Notes: a model not told the origin generated them from the letters alone. Counted from the first letter of the stretch, positions 11,101 to 21,124 are shown. The stretch is 64,000 nucleotides of DNA from Maea johnstoni (GCA_963942565.1 OZ012689.1:19760380-19824379); one strand, 5' to 3'. Translations and numbers: made by a program.

Positions 11101-12792
11101 ACGAGCAAGCATGATTCACCAGCAGCCAGGGAAAAGATTCATTACTTGGGGAAGGGCTAATCAATCACTTAAGGCTCCTTCCACGTTCTCGAGCTGGTTT
11201 TTCTGAGCGTGCTCAGTGGGATGTGGGTCAAGCCAGGTGGTCGCTCGCTCACCGCGTGCCACGAGAGGAAATAAATCTATTAACCCATTCATGCTTACGA
11301 GTTCCTCTAAAAATTCTTCTGGATCTACGATACTTATGACAATAACGAGACAGTTTGGAATAAGTTTTGGAATTATTTGAAGGAGAGTTGTTGGTGGTGA
11401 CCTGATGAGCATTTCTTCTTCAAATATTTTCCCAAAAGTGCTTTTAACTAAAATATTTCATCAGAATTGCCAGGACTCAGTTGGACGCTGCAAGTGTAAA
11501 TATTTTCTCTCTCATTCCGTTTGTATGTAAAATGAGAAGGAATATTTTTGCGTGTTTGAGATATGCAATAAACAAAAATCTTTTCAAAAAAAAAAAAAAA
11601 GTGTAAATGTGTAGTGTTAATTACCTTGTTCATCCTGAAGTCTCTTGATATGAGTAAAGGCTTCCTCGGCAGCAGTTATGAGGCGAGCTCTCCGTTTACG
11701 CACACGCCGTTCGTATTCCTGCTCTTCGTAGAAACGATCGTTGTGACTGCTATCCCTCCGGCGAGCCTGAGCGGCAAAGATTGCTCGCGAACGGCCGTGA
11801 GGAGTTTGATTCGTGACGCCATCTACATCGTAAAACTTAAAGTTTGTCATCTTGCCGTTACCCCTCCTGGGAATATTTTCCAAATATGGGTTATAGACCT
11901 CAAAGTCCCTGTAGTACTGCTCCAAGCACCAGACGGCCATGCGCTGAATGCTGAGCTGACCGCAGTTATACGTGCGGTTATCGCCATCTGGTGAGCGCAT
12001 GATGCGCACGGCGTAGATCGGCTGCAGTTGACGTATCTCCAATAGAATCACGGCAAGATAGTGGATGAAGAGCAAGGCGTCCACTAACGAGACCGCAAAC
12101 AACACGATGCTATGGTAATCCTTCTCCGTCGTCTCAAAGACGCGCACGCCGTAGAACAACCAGAAGGCGAACGTGAGCACAAACACAAGGAAGAGGATGA
12201 GGGCACGGAAGATGAAAATCCGAGGCATCGTGGATTTGGGTTTTCGGAAGAACAGAGCCCACGAGCCAATCAGAAGGATCAGCAGTTTGAACGCGAAGCT
12301 GATGAGAAGTCCCTCGCACTTCGGTCCGCAGTCCTCCTGCGGCCATTCCTTGATGCCTAATTTGGGCAATATCACCATGGCGATGGGCGAGAGGAACGCG
12401 AAAAGGGTGAGCACACCCGAGAGCATGGTTCCGATATAGCGCGCACAGCTAAAACCGATGCTATCGTCCATGTTTTTGTCGATGCGGGACATATCCTCCA
12501 TGGAGAATGCAGTCTCGCTCGTTGCGCCCGTAATGGCGGTCGTGTTATCGCCCCAGTTATCATCCTGGGGGAGAATTTGTACCTCAATGCGCTCTTCGCC
12601 TTCCTGGCCCTCGTCGCCCGACGGGCCTGTCTTCACCACCGTCGAGCGATCGTCCCGGTCGCTCTCCCTGCCATTACGATCCCGGCTCCGGCTGCTGCGG
12701 CCGCCATGACGCTTGTGGCCATGATGTCGGCTCCGGTTCTGTGACCTCTCTGAGCGCTCGCTCCTTCCCGATCTTACCGACTCTGTCTCCAT
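7695..12792 (-). CDS. Vangl: Vang-like planar cell polarity protein (two coding exons)
   Basis: Join of 12792-11625 and 8122-7695 gives about 531 residues (human VANGL1/2 are about 520). Vangl is a four-pass membrane protein of the core planar cell polarity complex; it recruits Prickle, binds Dishevelled and opposes Frizzled at cell junctions. Visible parts: Ser/Arg-rich cytosolic N-terminus (1-80); the DDNWGDNTTAITGATSE segment (78-94), matching the CK1-phosphorylated region of vertebrate Vangl; membrane segments near 120-142, 161-182, 195-214 and 228-250; RSPDGDN (266-272), whose Asp269 appears to match the looptail Asp of mouse Vangl2; a basic, coiled stretch ERRVRKRRAR (361-370) into EEAFTHIKRLQDEQ; then MDPQEAAQAVFPSMAR, and the C-terminal PDZ ligand ETSV. 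The start ATG is supported by an in-frame TGA at 12837-12835. Compared with the several coding exons I recall for vertebrate genes, the coding part is compact. Confidence 0.97.
8118..8226 (-). promoter_or_regulatory. Three tandem copies of the Vangl 3' splice site
   Basis: On the minus strand TTTCAG occurs before the exon at 8122, then again before 8178 and before 8217, each followed by a related sequence: GTCCGGCTATCCCCATGG, CTCCTGCTACCCCTATGTG, TTCCTGTTTG. The block from about 8105-8157 is clearly copied at 8161-8211. If the 8178 acceptor is used, the frame reads Ala-Pro-Ala-Thr-Pro-Met then TGA (8161-8159). The 8217 acceptor is 39 nt further and meets the same TGA. The duplication is seen; any use of the upstream sites is inference. 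Confidence 0.75.
8688..8708 (+). promoter_or_regulatory. CTCF-like motif in Vangl intron
   Basis: CAATAGATGGCAGCAC (8693-8708) matches the word at 307-321 almost exactly. The sequence match is visible; function is inferred. Confidence 0.3.
10132..10342 (+). mobile_element. piggyBac-like MITE, family P1
   Basis: Begins TTAACCCGTCTGATGCTTAC and ends CAGCATAAGATTT (decayed right target). The internal words GGTATTCGTTAGAAAGCTC and GATGAGTACCCATGTGCCAGGG assign it to P1. It lies 1-2 bp from an inverted second copy. Confidence 0.75.
10344..10545 (-). mobile_element. piggyBac-like MITE, family P1 (inverted neighbour)
   Basis: TTAA at 10344-10347 followed by CCCTTTGGCTTCTGACGGC, and GTTGGAAGGTTAA at the other end (TTAA 10542-10545). 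With the copy at 10132 it makes a near-continuous inverted pair inside the Vangl intron, able in principle to fold into a long RNA hairpin in the pre-mRNA. Confidence 0.75.
10795..10813 (-). promoter_or_regulatory. CTCF-like motif in Vangl intron
   Basis: On the minus strand CCTCTAGAGGGAGCCAC resembles the vertebrate CTCF consensus (CCACTAGRGGGMGC). A single motif match only. Confidence 0.25.
10853..10942 (-). mobile_element. Fragment of P1 MITE
   Basis: CTATCTAATGAATACCAACATG through CTTTTGGACGAAAGT matches the middle and left part of P1 in reverse orientation. Both ends are missing. Confidence 0.55.
11280..11455 (+). mobile_element. piggyBac-like MITE, family P2
   Basis: Begins TTAACCCATTCATGCTTAC and contains the family's inner palindrome (ATTATTTGAAGGAGAGTTG facing CTTCTTCAAATATTTTCCC). 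The right end is truncated near the Vangl donor; the element ends about 170 bp from the exon edge. Confidence 0.6.
11625..12792 (-). CDS. Vangl: Vangl first coding exon
   Basis: 1,168 bp holding residues 1-389 plus the first base of the Gly codon: the N-terminal tail, all four membrane segments and half of the C-terminal tail in one exon. The donor is CAAG|GTAATT. Tracts such as FKLLILLIGSWALFFRKP and FAVSLVDALLFIHYLAV are near-diagnostic for Vangl. GC content and CpG frequency are higher than in the flanks. Large frames on the opposite strand (11614-11994, 12458-12709) are shadows of this exon. Confidence 0.97.
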
Positions 12793-12853
12793 GTTCTGTG
12801 CGTTCTGCTGCTGAGAATGATCAGTGTTCCTTAGTCATCACCAAGCTCACTTC
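12793..12853 (-). other. Vangl 5' UTR segment and 3' splice site
   Basis: Upstream of the ATG is an in-frame TGA (12837-12835), then a strong acceptor CTTGTGTATTTGCAG|GAAG with exon start at 12853. The ATG exon is therefore very probably preceded by one or more non-coding exons at higher coordinates. Confidence 0.7.
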
Positions 12854-12857
12854 CTGC

Positions 12858-13453
12858 AAATACACAAGAATAAGTGTCATTAAACTTTGATCAAGAAATA
12901 TCAATCTTAAACATATACAAAGTTTTTCAAACTATACAAGGGAAGTTCTCACAAACGGGACACTTTTGTCGCAAAAAAAAAGAAGAAAAAAAGAGAAAAA
13001 CAAGCCTTTTTTTCAAAAAATCATTAGAAAAATGTTTAAATTTAGAGAGTCAAGTCATGTTTCTTAAAAAGATAATAAGATCAAGACGACGATTTCCTAA
13101 GGAACTCGTATGCGTTGATGAGTTAGCATAGCTTGCCTTTAAAGCTGATTGATGACATTGGACGATGAGGGCCACTCATATGAAGCCATGTATCTTAGAA
13201 ACATGATAAAATCTTACAGGCAAAAGCTTAGATGAGGACATATTTGAAGGGGAAATGTTATTACGGACATTACCAACAAATCTCCTTCAAATATTTTATA
13301 AAATCATTCTTAATTCCAAAGTTATTATCAAAAGTGTCTTAGATCCAGACGACAATTCATGAAGAAACTCTTACGCATGAAAAGGCTCATCATACGAAGC
13401 CATGTATCTTAGAAACATGAGCTTGGCTGGGTGATCCGCATGTGGCTAGCCTT
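12858..13453. other. Vangl intron 1 start; decayed MITE pieces
   Basis: AT-rich, with A-runs near 12975-13015. Pieces of family P2 (ATATTTGAAGGGGAAATGTT; CTCCTTCAAATATTTTATAAA; CAGACGACAATTCATG) occur at about 13196-13395. No exon recognised. Confidence 0.4.
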
Positions 13454-13525
13454 TATACCTGGATTAGTAGCTCGCGTAGTGAGTCGGCCGAAGGCCGGCT
13501 CAGCGTAGCGAGCATTTACGGTATA
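13454..13525. repeat. CpG-rich long hairpin
   Basis: An imperfect palindrome centred on GGCCGAAGGCC (13486-13496). The left arm GCTCGCGTAGTGAGTCGG pairs with the right arm CGGCTCAGCGTAGCGAGC, closed further out by TATACC (13454) and GGTATA (13520). It is much richer in CpG than its surroundings and has no obvious family. Confidence 0.6.
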
Positions 13526-13539
13526 GGATGTCAACAATG

Positions 13540-14355
13540 CCATTGTCAATGGAAGTACATACTGAGGCCCTTGAAACCGTGTCCGCACTTCCGTCAACAC
13601 TTCTGTCTGTTCGTCTCTCTGTCTCGCTCGCTCGATAACCTCGCGGGAAATGAGCACAACTTTTTGCTTTAAGAGCACATTTTGCCGCCAGATCGTTTCA
13701 TGTTTTAGATATTTCTTAATCAAATAATAAATTTGGATTGTTTCCTTTAAATTGCGTCAAAATAGCGTTTTGGTCGCCGACTATCGTGCAACACACGCCG
13801 AACTATGCAACAACTGAAACATACATGCTCACGTGCGACAAATGCTGACGTCTTGAAATGACGTCATGTTACGATGGAATTCCGCGCATTCCAAAGTCGT
13901 AACTTCGATGTTCACGGTAAAACTGACTTTACTCGTCTTTCCGTGAATCGATTTCAATGCAGTTTAAATCGCTACAACCGCCACAAATAATTCTACATGT
14001 CTCTTATTTCTAGAGGAAATCTGTCGTGAAATGACGATTTTGCAACAGGATGAAGTCGTAGTAATGTTTATGCCATATTTTCGGTCAATCGATCGCTACG
14101 CATACTGTGTGGTTATTGCACAAATATGAAGCTCATATTGAGGGGCTTCCAATATGTTTCAGCGAAGTTCAAGTAAAGAATGACGTCACGGATAACAATA
14201 ACAAACACTTTGTGACTGCATTTGAAGGGGAATGCAGAAATATCATCGAGCGAGCATTTAAAGCTTTGCTTTCTGGTCATATTAGTAGGAGACTTCAAAT
14301 GGACAGATCCACTGCGACTGAGTCATACAGAGAACTGTTCAGAATGATTCATACC
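13540..14355. promoter_or_regulatory. CpG-richer stretch with CRE sites, possible promoter
   Basis: CpG is locally frequent from about 13.5 to 14.35 kb, unlike the flanks. Two perfect palindromic CREs, TGACGTCA, occur at 13859-13866 and 14181-14188, with a third TGACGTC at 13846. It lies 0.7-1.5 kb upstream of the Vangl ATG exon on the minus strand, so it could be a proximal Vangl promoter, but I cannot place a convincing first-exon donor. Short open frames on both strands (for example 14107-14379 plus) match nothing I know. Confidence 0.35.
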
Positions 14356-14358
14356 TGC

Positions 14359-14777
14359 TTAACCCATTCATGCCTGTAGTGCTTAGCCAAAAACCGCCGG
14401 ACTATTTTGGTGATATCTCTCTAACAAAATAAGCATTTAGAAAATATTTGATGGAGAATTGTTCATCAGAAGTCAATCTACGAGTCTCCTTCAATTATCT
14501 TTCAAATATATGCTTCATTCAAAGGTAATCTTTAAAAGCATGACAGGTTCAGACGACAGTCTTCAAGTAAATCTCCAATTGTTGTCTGCATCTATAACAC
14601 TTTTGACAATATTTTGAGAAATAAGAATTATTTTACAAAACGTTCGATGTGGAGTTGATGGTTATGTTCTGATTACATTTCATGCTCAAATATTTACCCA
14701 ACTAAGCTTTTGTCAGAATGTTTTTACCTAAATTGTATGGCTGCTGTTTTGGCTGCTGTTCAGCATGTTATGGGTTA
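14359..14777 (+). mobile_element. P2 MITE, probably two merged copies
   Basis: TTAACCCATTCATGCCTG at 14359, and CAGCATGTTATGGGTTAA ending at 14777. Between them there are two sets of inner palindrome words (GAAAATATTTGATGGAGAAT with TCTCCTTCAATTATC; ATTTTACAAAACGTTC with TGCTCAAATATTTACCC), suggesting two copies or one inserted in another. Confidence 0.5.
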
Positions 14778-14854
14778 ACAAAAGCTTGCTGAGGGGAAAG
14801 TCAGTAGGTGTCTGTGACCAGAGTACTGATCAATGTCACAATCACCTCAACATC

Positions 14855-15157
14855 CAGGGACTTGGCCAGGACCCGTTCTGCCTGTCTTTTGGACAGGCAG
14901 TTTCAAGTAATCCTACATTTTGGACAGACAAGAATTTCAAGGAAGAATTTTCAATTTTGACTTTTTGGGGGTAAAAAAACAAATATTTTCCTTAAAATCC
15001 ATCTTCTATAATATGGCTTAAGCATAAATTGCCCTTTTTGACACGAGAGGGTATTAAATGTACTTGTCATAAGGATTTGAAGTAACTGGGTAGCTAAATC
15101 AGAAATTTTGGAATTTCTGTTTTAAACAGGCATTTTAAAATCCTGGCGAAGACCCTG
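14855..15157 (+). mobile_element. hAT-like MITE, family D
   Basis: Starts CAGGGACTTGGCCAGGACCC and ends TCCTGGCGAAGACCCTG: inverted ends CAGGG(A/T)CTT(A/G)GCCAGGA. Internal words GCCTGTCTTTTGGACAGGCA and GACAGACAAGAATTTCAAGG match the copy at 23269. No matching 8-bp flanks are visible here (TCAACATC against GTCTGAGC). Confidence 0.65.
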
Positions 15158-16265
15158 GTCTGAGCACCTGGATGCTATGAGCTTCGACTCAGATGCACGG
15201 CGTCTCACCATTGAGTCGAAATAGTCCCAGAACAGATGTGTGTAAACCATACCCCTCAAGAGACTTGGAGGCTGAGGCATCTGACAGAGACCGCCCCCTT
15301 CCTGGGTCAGCCCCTTCACAGAACACCCACCACAACAACACTTACTTCAACCAAAACATCTGGCCAACACACTTCTACCAAAAAACATGGTCCGTTTCCA
15401 TGCCAACTGATGTTTGGGTTTGGGTTAGGACACGAGTAGCCTGGTTCTCAAGCTGACTTAGGTCTAACGTTACGCCACCACCACTGAGTACAACTAGGTA
15501 GGTGTGATGTCTCTCTGAACCTATAGGGGGCAGCACAGTTTTCAGAAGTTGCAGTTAGAAAGTCACAGATTACAACAACTCAAGTGTGTCCCCCTTGAGG
15601 ATTTATTTAGAACCAAACCTGGAGTGAAATCAACTCAGGTTAGATCAGTGAGACGAAATGAAAGTTATGGCTGAAAGTCTAAAATGGCAGCCATCTTAAA
15701 TTTCTCAAAATGCTCAAGGGCGACGGAAGTCCACCCGTCAGATTCTGAAAGAGGGCACTCTAAACTACCAATATCAGTTGAGAAGATTTTTTTATAAAAG
15801 ATTTCTAGGTTCACTCTAAATATTGGATTTGGCTAACGGACTATATGGAAAGAGCCATCTCACATTGACGTGTAGCAAGTCTAGGACACGAGGAGTATGG
15901 ATATTTCACGCCAGCGTCTGTTACGCTAGAGGATCACCAATTACCTACAGTTACGGGGGTGTTTTTTGCATATCATATTATCTAACAGCTTTACTCTGGC
16001 AAAAAAAGACCCAAAATCACTCAACATGTGTGGAATCTGGTATCGGCTAGAACATAAGGCTGTGGTTCCCTTACAACTGCTTAATCAAAAGTAACTTTTA
16101 ACATTAAATATTAGGCCAAGGTTATTGGTTAATTCACACAATAAATACTTAATAAATCAAAATGTGAAGAATCATCTAGAAGTTGAATATTAACGCTGTG
16201 GTAGACAGATAACTGCTAATTCAAAATTACCTTGGAACATGTGAGATCTATAAAACTAACTGTCA
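15158..16265. other. Non-coding stretch
   Basis: No exon recognised. It includes the CTCF-like word at 15520. A frame at 15823-16050 has no known counterpart and lacks splice context. Confidence 0.4.
15519..15536 (+). promoter_or_regulatory. CTCF-like motif
   Basis: CCTATAGGGGGCAGCAC fits the CTCF core AGGGGGCAGC. Single motif evidence. Confidence 0.3.
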
Positions 16266-16322
16266 TTGTTGTTGTTATTATTGTTGTTGTTATTATTGTT
16301 GTTGTTATTATTGTTGTTGTTG
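16266..16322 (+). repeat. GTT/ATT trinucleotide microsatellite
   Basis: Alternating blocks of (GTT)3 and (ATT)2 across 57 bp, a periodic higher-order microsatellite of 15-18 bp blocks. Confidence 0.9.
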
Positions 16323-16446
16323 TGACCCTGTAGCTTTCACCAATTCATCCAAGCTGAGGGTACCGTCTCGCAACATTGCTTAAGTCTCAGTTGTAAGAAC
16401 TATATAACCAAATAGCAGGCTAAATATATTCCTATGTAGGTGTAGG

Positions 16447-16653
16447 CATAGTCTTTGCAGCTGGGTGTCATTTGGACACACACACCCTCAAAAATCACCC
16501 TTGAGGACACCTGAAGACATTGTGGGGAATTTCCAAAAATGTCACTTTCAAGCATATAAATGAGTAATGTGTTTATCTCATTATAATTCCCATGGAATTA
16601 CAAGTTGTCTGGATCTATGAGCACCCAGTTTCCAAGTCCTGGCTAAGACCCAG
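16447..16653 (+). mobile_element. hAT-like MITE, family C
   Basis: Begins CATAGTCTTTGCAGCTGGG and ends AGTCCTGGCTAAGACCCAG. Family C carries a GGGTGTC(C)TTTTGGACACCC word near the left and GGGCACCCA(G/C)TTTCTAAATCCTGG near the right. Flanks GGTGTAGG (16439-16446) and GGTGTTGG (16654-16661) agree at 7 of 8 bases, as expected for a hAT target duplication. Confidence 0.65.
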
Positions 16654-16699
16654 GGTGTTGGCATTGGCTTATATACATACTTAAGGTAAAACACAGTAA

Positions 16700-17239
16700 G
16701 GGCTAGTAGCTAGGCAAAAAAAAAAACCTACCTACCACACTATAGTAGGAAATATCCTTAACTGGTCCTGCAGGCCGTACACCACTAGTAGTATACATGT
16801 ATGTATTAGAGCCGTACTAGTACTTAGGAAAATACAGATTGCAAGTAGTATCTGAATGTGCAGTTGTGGGATAGTAACCAATTATCCAAGCCAGGAATGC
16901 TTGTACTATGTTTGAACAGCCAATATACATGACCTACAATCACAGTCTATCTTGTTATTGCAGCTAATTGAATTAATTAGCTGAGTATTCATGCCCTGGC
17001 TGACCACACTGGGTTACCGGAAGAGATCAATTACCTATGTGTTAAGTGTAATTAATCTCATACAAGAAATCTCAGCTTTCTGCTGGTACACTCTGTGTGT
17101 GTAGAATATACATCAAGTGGAACTGGAACAGTGAGTAGAATACACACAATAAGTGGAACTAGTTAAGTTGAGCACCTCTCAAAGTTGTACACCTCCATTG
17201 AGTAGAGATGATCTAAGCACTTTCATATAGATAATTCCA
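16700..17239. other. Non-coding stretch
   Basis: AT-rich unique sequence with no exon recognised. Confidence 0.35.
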
Positions 17240-17454
17240 GGTACATCTTGCATTGTGAGGCTACTCTCGTCCAAAGAACAAGGACGCAAAGATTTCTGAA
17301 AACCCTCTCTAACCCTGTCATGTTGGTATTCATCGGATAGCTCACATTGATAACTCTTATATGAGTACCCATGTTCCAAGGTTTTGATCATTTTTCAGTT
17401 TACTTTGCATCATTTTGTATTGGCCAAATTAGCCACCAGCAGCATAAGGGTTAA
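17240..17454 (+). mobile_element. piggyBac-like MITE, family P1
   Basis: The left end is decayed (TGCATTGTGAGGCTACTCTCG) and the right end intact (CAGCATAAGGGTTAA). The inner words GTTGGTATTCATCGGATAGC and ATGAGTACCCATG are present. Confidence 0.7.
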
Positions 17455-17659
17455 ATGGATAAGCACACATCTATATGCAAATTTCAAAGTGTTTGTCCTG
17501 TAGGTGTTTCCCACCATTGGCTTAATTAAAAGTCACACTTCAAAGTGGACATAAATTACTGGGACAATTAGGGTGTTAATCCAGGCAGCAAAAGCCTAGC
17601 AGGCGCAGAACGTGTAATTAGGGGGGAAACCAATAGTTCTATGCTATTACTAACAACAT

Positions 17660-18330
17660 CACAGGCCTCTAGCCTCAGGGAGAGTGGTCAAATATGGCCG
17701 GAGCATGGAGTGACCATGTCAGGCACTGACCACTTCTCATACTGATATCCTAGATAACTAGCCTATAGGCGTAGTGGCTGAAACATATACTTGACCATGT
17801 GTGGTTTGACCGATACATAGATTTCTAATATCCTATGCTAGTATAGCCAGTGGGGGCAATCGCCGCAGTGGTCAAATGTGGCGGCCAAGCACTGACCAGT
17901 GACCAGTACATATATTCCTTATATTCGAAATTAGCCGATGAAGGTAGTGACTGAAACATGTAGTGACCATGTGCGGTGCTGACCGATACTTAGACTTCTA
18001 ATATACTAAGCTAGTAGCCTACGGGGGCAGCCCGCACAGTGGTCAAATGTGGTGGCAGTATGGAATGACCTAGCCAAGCACTGATCAGTGACCAGTACAC
18101 ATATTCCTTATCCTATATTACTAGCCTATGGAGGCAGTGACTGAAACATGTACTGACTGATACTTATACTACCAATATCCAAAGCTAGTAGCCTACGGGG
18201 GCAATCCCTGTAGTGGTCAAATGTGGCGGCAGCATCATGGAGTGACCAGGTCAAGCACTGACCACTACACATATTCCTTATATCCTACAATTACTAGCCT
18301 ATGGGGGCAGTGGCTGGAGCTCATTAAATT
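17660..18330. repeat. Tandem satellite, 4 units of about 172-186 bp
   Basis: The word AGTGGTCAAAT(G/A)TGG recurs near 17683, 17869, 18040 and 18212 (spacing 186, 171, 172). Each unit also has AGCACTGACCA, TAGCCTA(T/C)(A/G)GG and TGAAACATGTA(C/G)TGAC. Divergence between units is moderate. Confidence 0.75.
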
Positions 18331-18659
18331 ACAGCCATGCATATGCACTTACCAAATGATCCTCATGTTAGGGGTTTTATTCCCTGTGCAAGTCAATTTC
18401 AAGCCCTGATCAGCAAGCACAAAACTGAATCCTGATACCTCATGTTAAGATGTGTTGCTGACTAACTAATTAAGAACATACAAATAAGGTTCCCAATTAG
18501 CCATACCATCTATGCCTTGTTGTCATAGCAGCAGCACCCCCCTCAACCATTAGCTGCTCCTAGTACCATTTAGTACCACACACATGCCCCTGCCGATACC
18601 ACATATCTGCATCTTAAGCTCATCCCTGAACACAAATCGGATGTCCTGATGTGTGATTT

Positions 18660-18874
18660 TTAACCCTTCCAATGCTGAGGCTACTTTCATCCAAAGCACA
18701 AGGGCGCAAAGATGTATGAAAACCTTCTTAACCTTGTCATGTTGGTATTCATTGGATAGCTCTCACTAAAGTACTCTCAGATGAGTACCCATATGCCAGG
18801 GTTTCAGTCATTTTCAGGTCTTTTTTGCCTCATTTTGTATTGGCCAAATTAGCCACCCGCAGCACAAGGGTTAA
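18660..18874 (+). mobile_element. piggyBac-like MITE, family P1
   Basis: TTAA intact at both ends (18660-18663 and 18871-18874). Full-length copy with the AATGCTGAGGCTACTTTC left end and GCAGCACAAGGGTTAA right end. Confidence 0.85.
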
Positions 18875-18879
18875 TGATT

Positions 18880-19480
18880 TTGATGTAGGAAGGGTGCTAC
18901 CACAGACCGTGATTTTACTACTTACTTATCCTAGTGAATTCTTGTTGTCACGGTAGCCGCATCCCCTGGTACCATTAGCTGGTCCAGTGATGCAGGCATG
19001 TTATTAACATGTCTGAGCTGTGACTGCTCCTGTCAAGCTATCAGATCTAACAAACCCCAACAATGGCCCTAGGAAAAATAACACAGATGACCACAAAGAC
19101 CACTCCCAAGTCTCAACCAATAAAGATCAAGGCAAGATATAGGGGTTCAGAAAAAGGGGTTCATTTTAATTGTGGGAGAGGAGATGTATTTGGCAATAAT
19201 CAGAAGAAGCATTTTTTTTTACAAGAGAGAGAAGTTAATTTAAAACATGAAAATGTGTGAACATATATTGCTTGTGAATTATTTTAATCTGCACCATTTT
19301 TGGTGGCAATGTATCTCAATATAAAACAAAATGCACCTATTTGAAAAATATTTGTAGGAAATATGTTTATCAGAACTCATGCTACAACTATATCTATGAT
19401 GATATAACTTACAAATGAATATAGCAAGTCACAACATCTTTGAAGGAAAGACCAGATCCAGAAAACTTTCTCCAAGTGGA
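18880..19480. other. Non-coding stretch
   Basis: No exon recognised. A P2-like fragment (CTATTTGAAAAATATTTGTAGG) lies near 19338-19360. Confidence 0.35.
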
Positions 19481-19489
19481 GAAATAGTC

Positions 19490-19790
19490 GACAAATCAAT
19501 AAATCAACATTTTCACCGTCAATTAAATTGAATCGAATGGTTGGGTATCGAATCGAAATAATCGATACTCTGTACCCCAATAATGGCATATGATTATTAA
19601 TAAAAAATACTCCGGCATATGGCCAAGACACAGGGTATCCAACCAAAATAAAGGGATATCAATGACATCCCTATAAATACTTGTGCCCTACGAGCACGTT
19701 ACGGCGTATCAAATCGAATCGAATCAAAAAATGTATCAATTAATCGAATCGATAAAATTTCATGTCAATGACATCACTAGGGATAACATC
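19490..19790. mobile_element. Possible hAT-like relic with TCGAATCGA words
   Basis: Repeated words ATCGAATCGA and ATCGATAC, and the opposed sequences ATCAATGACATCCCTA (19656-19671) and TGTCAATGACATCACTAGGGA (near 19762), suggest one or two decayed elements with ends like TAGGGATGTCATTGA. A related end, GATGACATCCCTA, occurs at 25710. Boundaries are uncertain. Confidence 0.35.
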
Positions 19791-19982
19791 AGCAACCCCC
19801 CCCCCCCCCCTGACACACACAACATACCACTCAGCCCTAATATTCCTGTTCCACACTGTCAGAACCAAACCCTAACAATGGAACTACCTCAGCGGCCAAA
19901 ACCCTCTTTGTTTCTGGGTGTCATCCAGAGATGACAGATCACCTGGTGTATGTTTGCACATGGTTAAAAGTACTTAGATATC

Positions 19983-20170
19983 TTAACCCTTCCAATGCTG
20001 GGGCTACTTTCATCCAAAGCAGCTAAACCCTGTCAATGTAGCATTCATTAGATAGGTCTCGTCGAGTACTCTCAGATGAGTACCCATATGCCAGGGTTTC
20101 AGTCATTTTTTTTTTTTTTTTTGCATCATTTTGTATTGGCCAAATTAGCTACCACCCGCATAAGGGATAA
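19983..20170 (+). mobile_element. piggyBac-like MITE, family P1
   Basis: Left TTAA intact; right target ATAA. There is an internal T-run of 18. It carries a small deletion around the CAAAGCAGCTAAACCCTG junction compared with full copies. Confidence 0.75.
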
Positions 20171-20269
20171 AGCAGGTCATCAGTTCCATGAGCGATGAGT
20201 GATTGTAGTCTGTATTTGACCCATTCTAGCCTATGGAGGTAGTCCTAGGCCAAGAATCTTTTCAATATA

Positions 20270-20447
20270 TTTTACCAACTCTAAACTGTGTCTAACCAAA
20301 TATTTCCGTAACAAACCATATATCGGACCTTTTTGACACAATAGGCTATTAAAAGTAGTTGGTATAAGGATTTGAAGAAGATTAGTAGAAATCTTTGAAT
20401 TACTGTTTCAGACAGGCATTTTTGAAATCCTGGCTAAGACCCTGCCG
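20270..20447 (-). mobile_element. Partial hAT-like MITE, family D
   Basis: Matches the right half of family D (TTTTTGACACAATAGGCTATT; GACAGGCATTTTTGAAATCC) and ends TGGCTAAGACCCTG near 20445. The left half is missing. Confidence 0.55.
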
Positions 20448-21110
20448 ACACCCTTGTACTGGGCTCATAAGGGTTCCCCAGGCATGGTCAAGCAAGGTCA
20501 AATGGTGTGGACAGATTGGGGCAGTCTGCAGGTTGACAGCCTGATTTATAACTGCCTTTGTTTTCCCTCCTTGGGCCAGGATTGTCTTTATCCGATAATA
20601 CTGAAACTTGTTAAACACACATGGGTATTTGTAGCCTGTAGGCAGGACTCGGTGGAAGAACATGCCAACTTATGATTAAGTCTACTACGATACTGCAAGA
20701 TGTTTTACTCAGGCAGAGCACTCTGACCCCACCTGGTGATATGAACATATAACAAACCAAACCACTTTGACCACTGAGTGACTGACCATATAAGGATAAC
20801 CTGACTACAACGTCAAAATATGCATGGTAGCCTTCATTCGATGCTAAAATCATACTGATTGTTTCCTTGATCTATGATTGAGCATTGAGTGACTTGAGCA
20901 TTTTCTTGATATATGATACCTTGAAAATAACTTTGCAATAAAGCAAGAGCTGTCACAATATACATACATGTTGGTTTCAACCTGATGAGCATGAATTCTT
21001 CAACAAATACAGAAAGAAAAGAAGTCATCACAAAATCAGTCAAAATGCCACTTTTTGGAGGGAGCTGAGCATAAAAGGGTTAAACCTGAAATTGTGTGGC
21101 TGAACCCTAT
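20448..21110. other. Non-coding stretch
   Basis: No exon recognised. A P3-type right end, GAGCATAAAAGGGTTAA, lies at 21065-21081. Confidence 0.35.
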
Positions 21111-21124
21111 GGTCACTAGATCCA

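Larger units (their letters stand above)
8123..11624 (-). other. Vangl intron between the two coding exons
   Basis: Phase-1 intron of 3,502 bp, donor G|GTAATTAAC at 11625/11624 and acceptor TTTCAG at 8123. It holds the duplicated acceptors, a CTCF-like motif at 8692, a C run at 8821-8832, a head-to-head pair of P1 MITEs (10132-10545), a CTCF-like word on minus at 10795-10813, a P1 fragment (10853-10942) and a P2 MITE (11280). No other exon was recognised. Confidence 0.85.

Noticed and set aside
11614-12709. Several frames antisense or out of frame to Vangl
   Set aside because: Shadows of the conserved Vangl coding exon.
13409-13723. 104-codon minus-strand frame
   Set aside because: Spans the CpG hairpin; no known domain, and compatible with promoter-region sequence.
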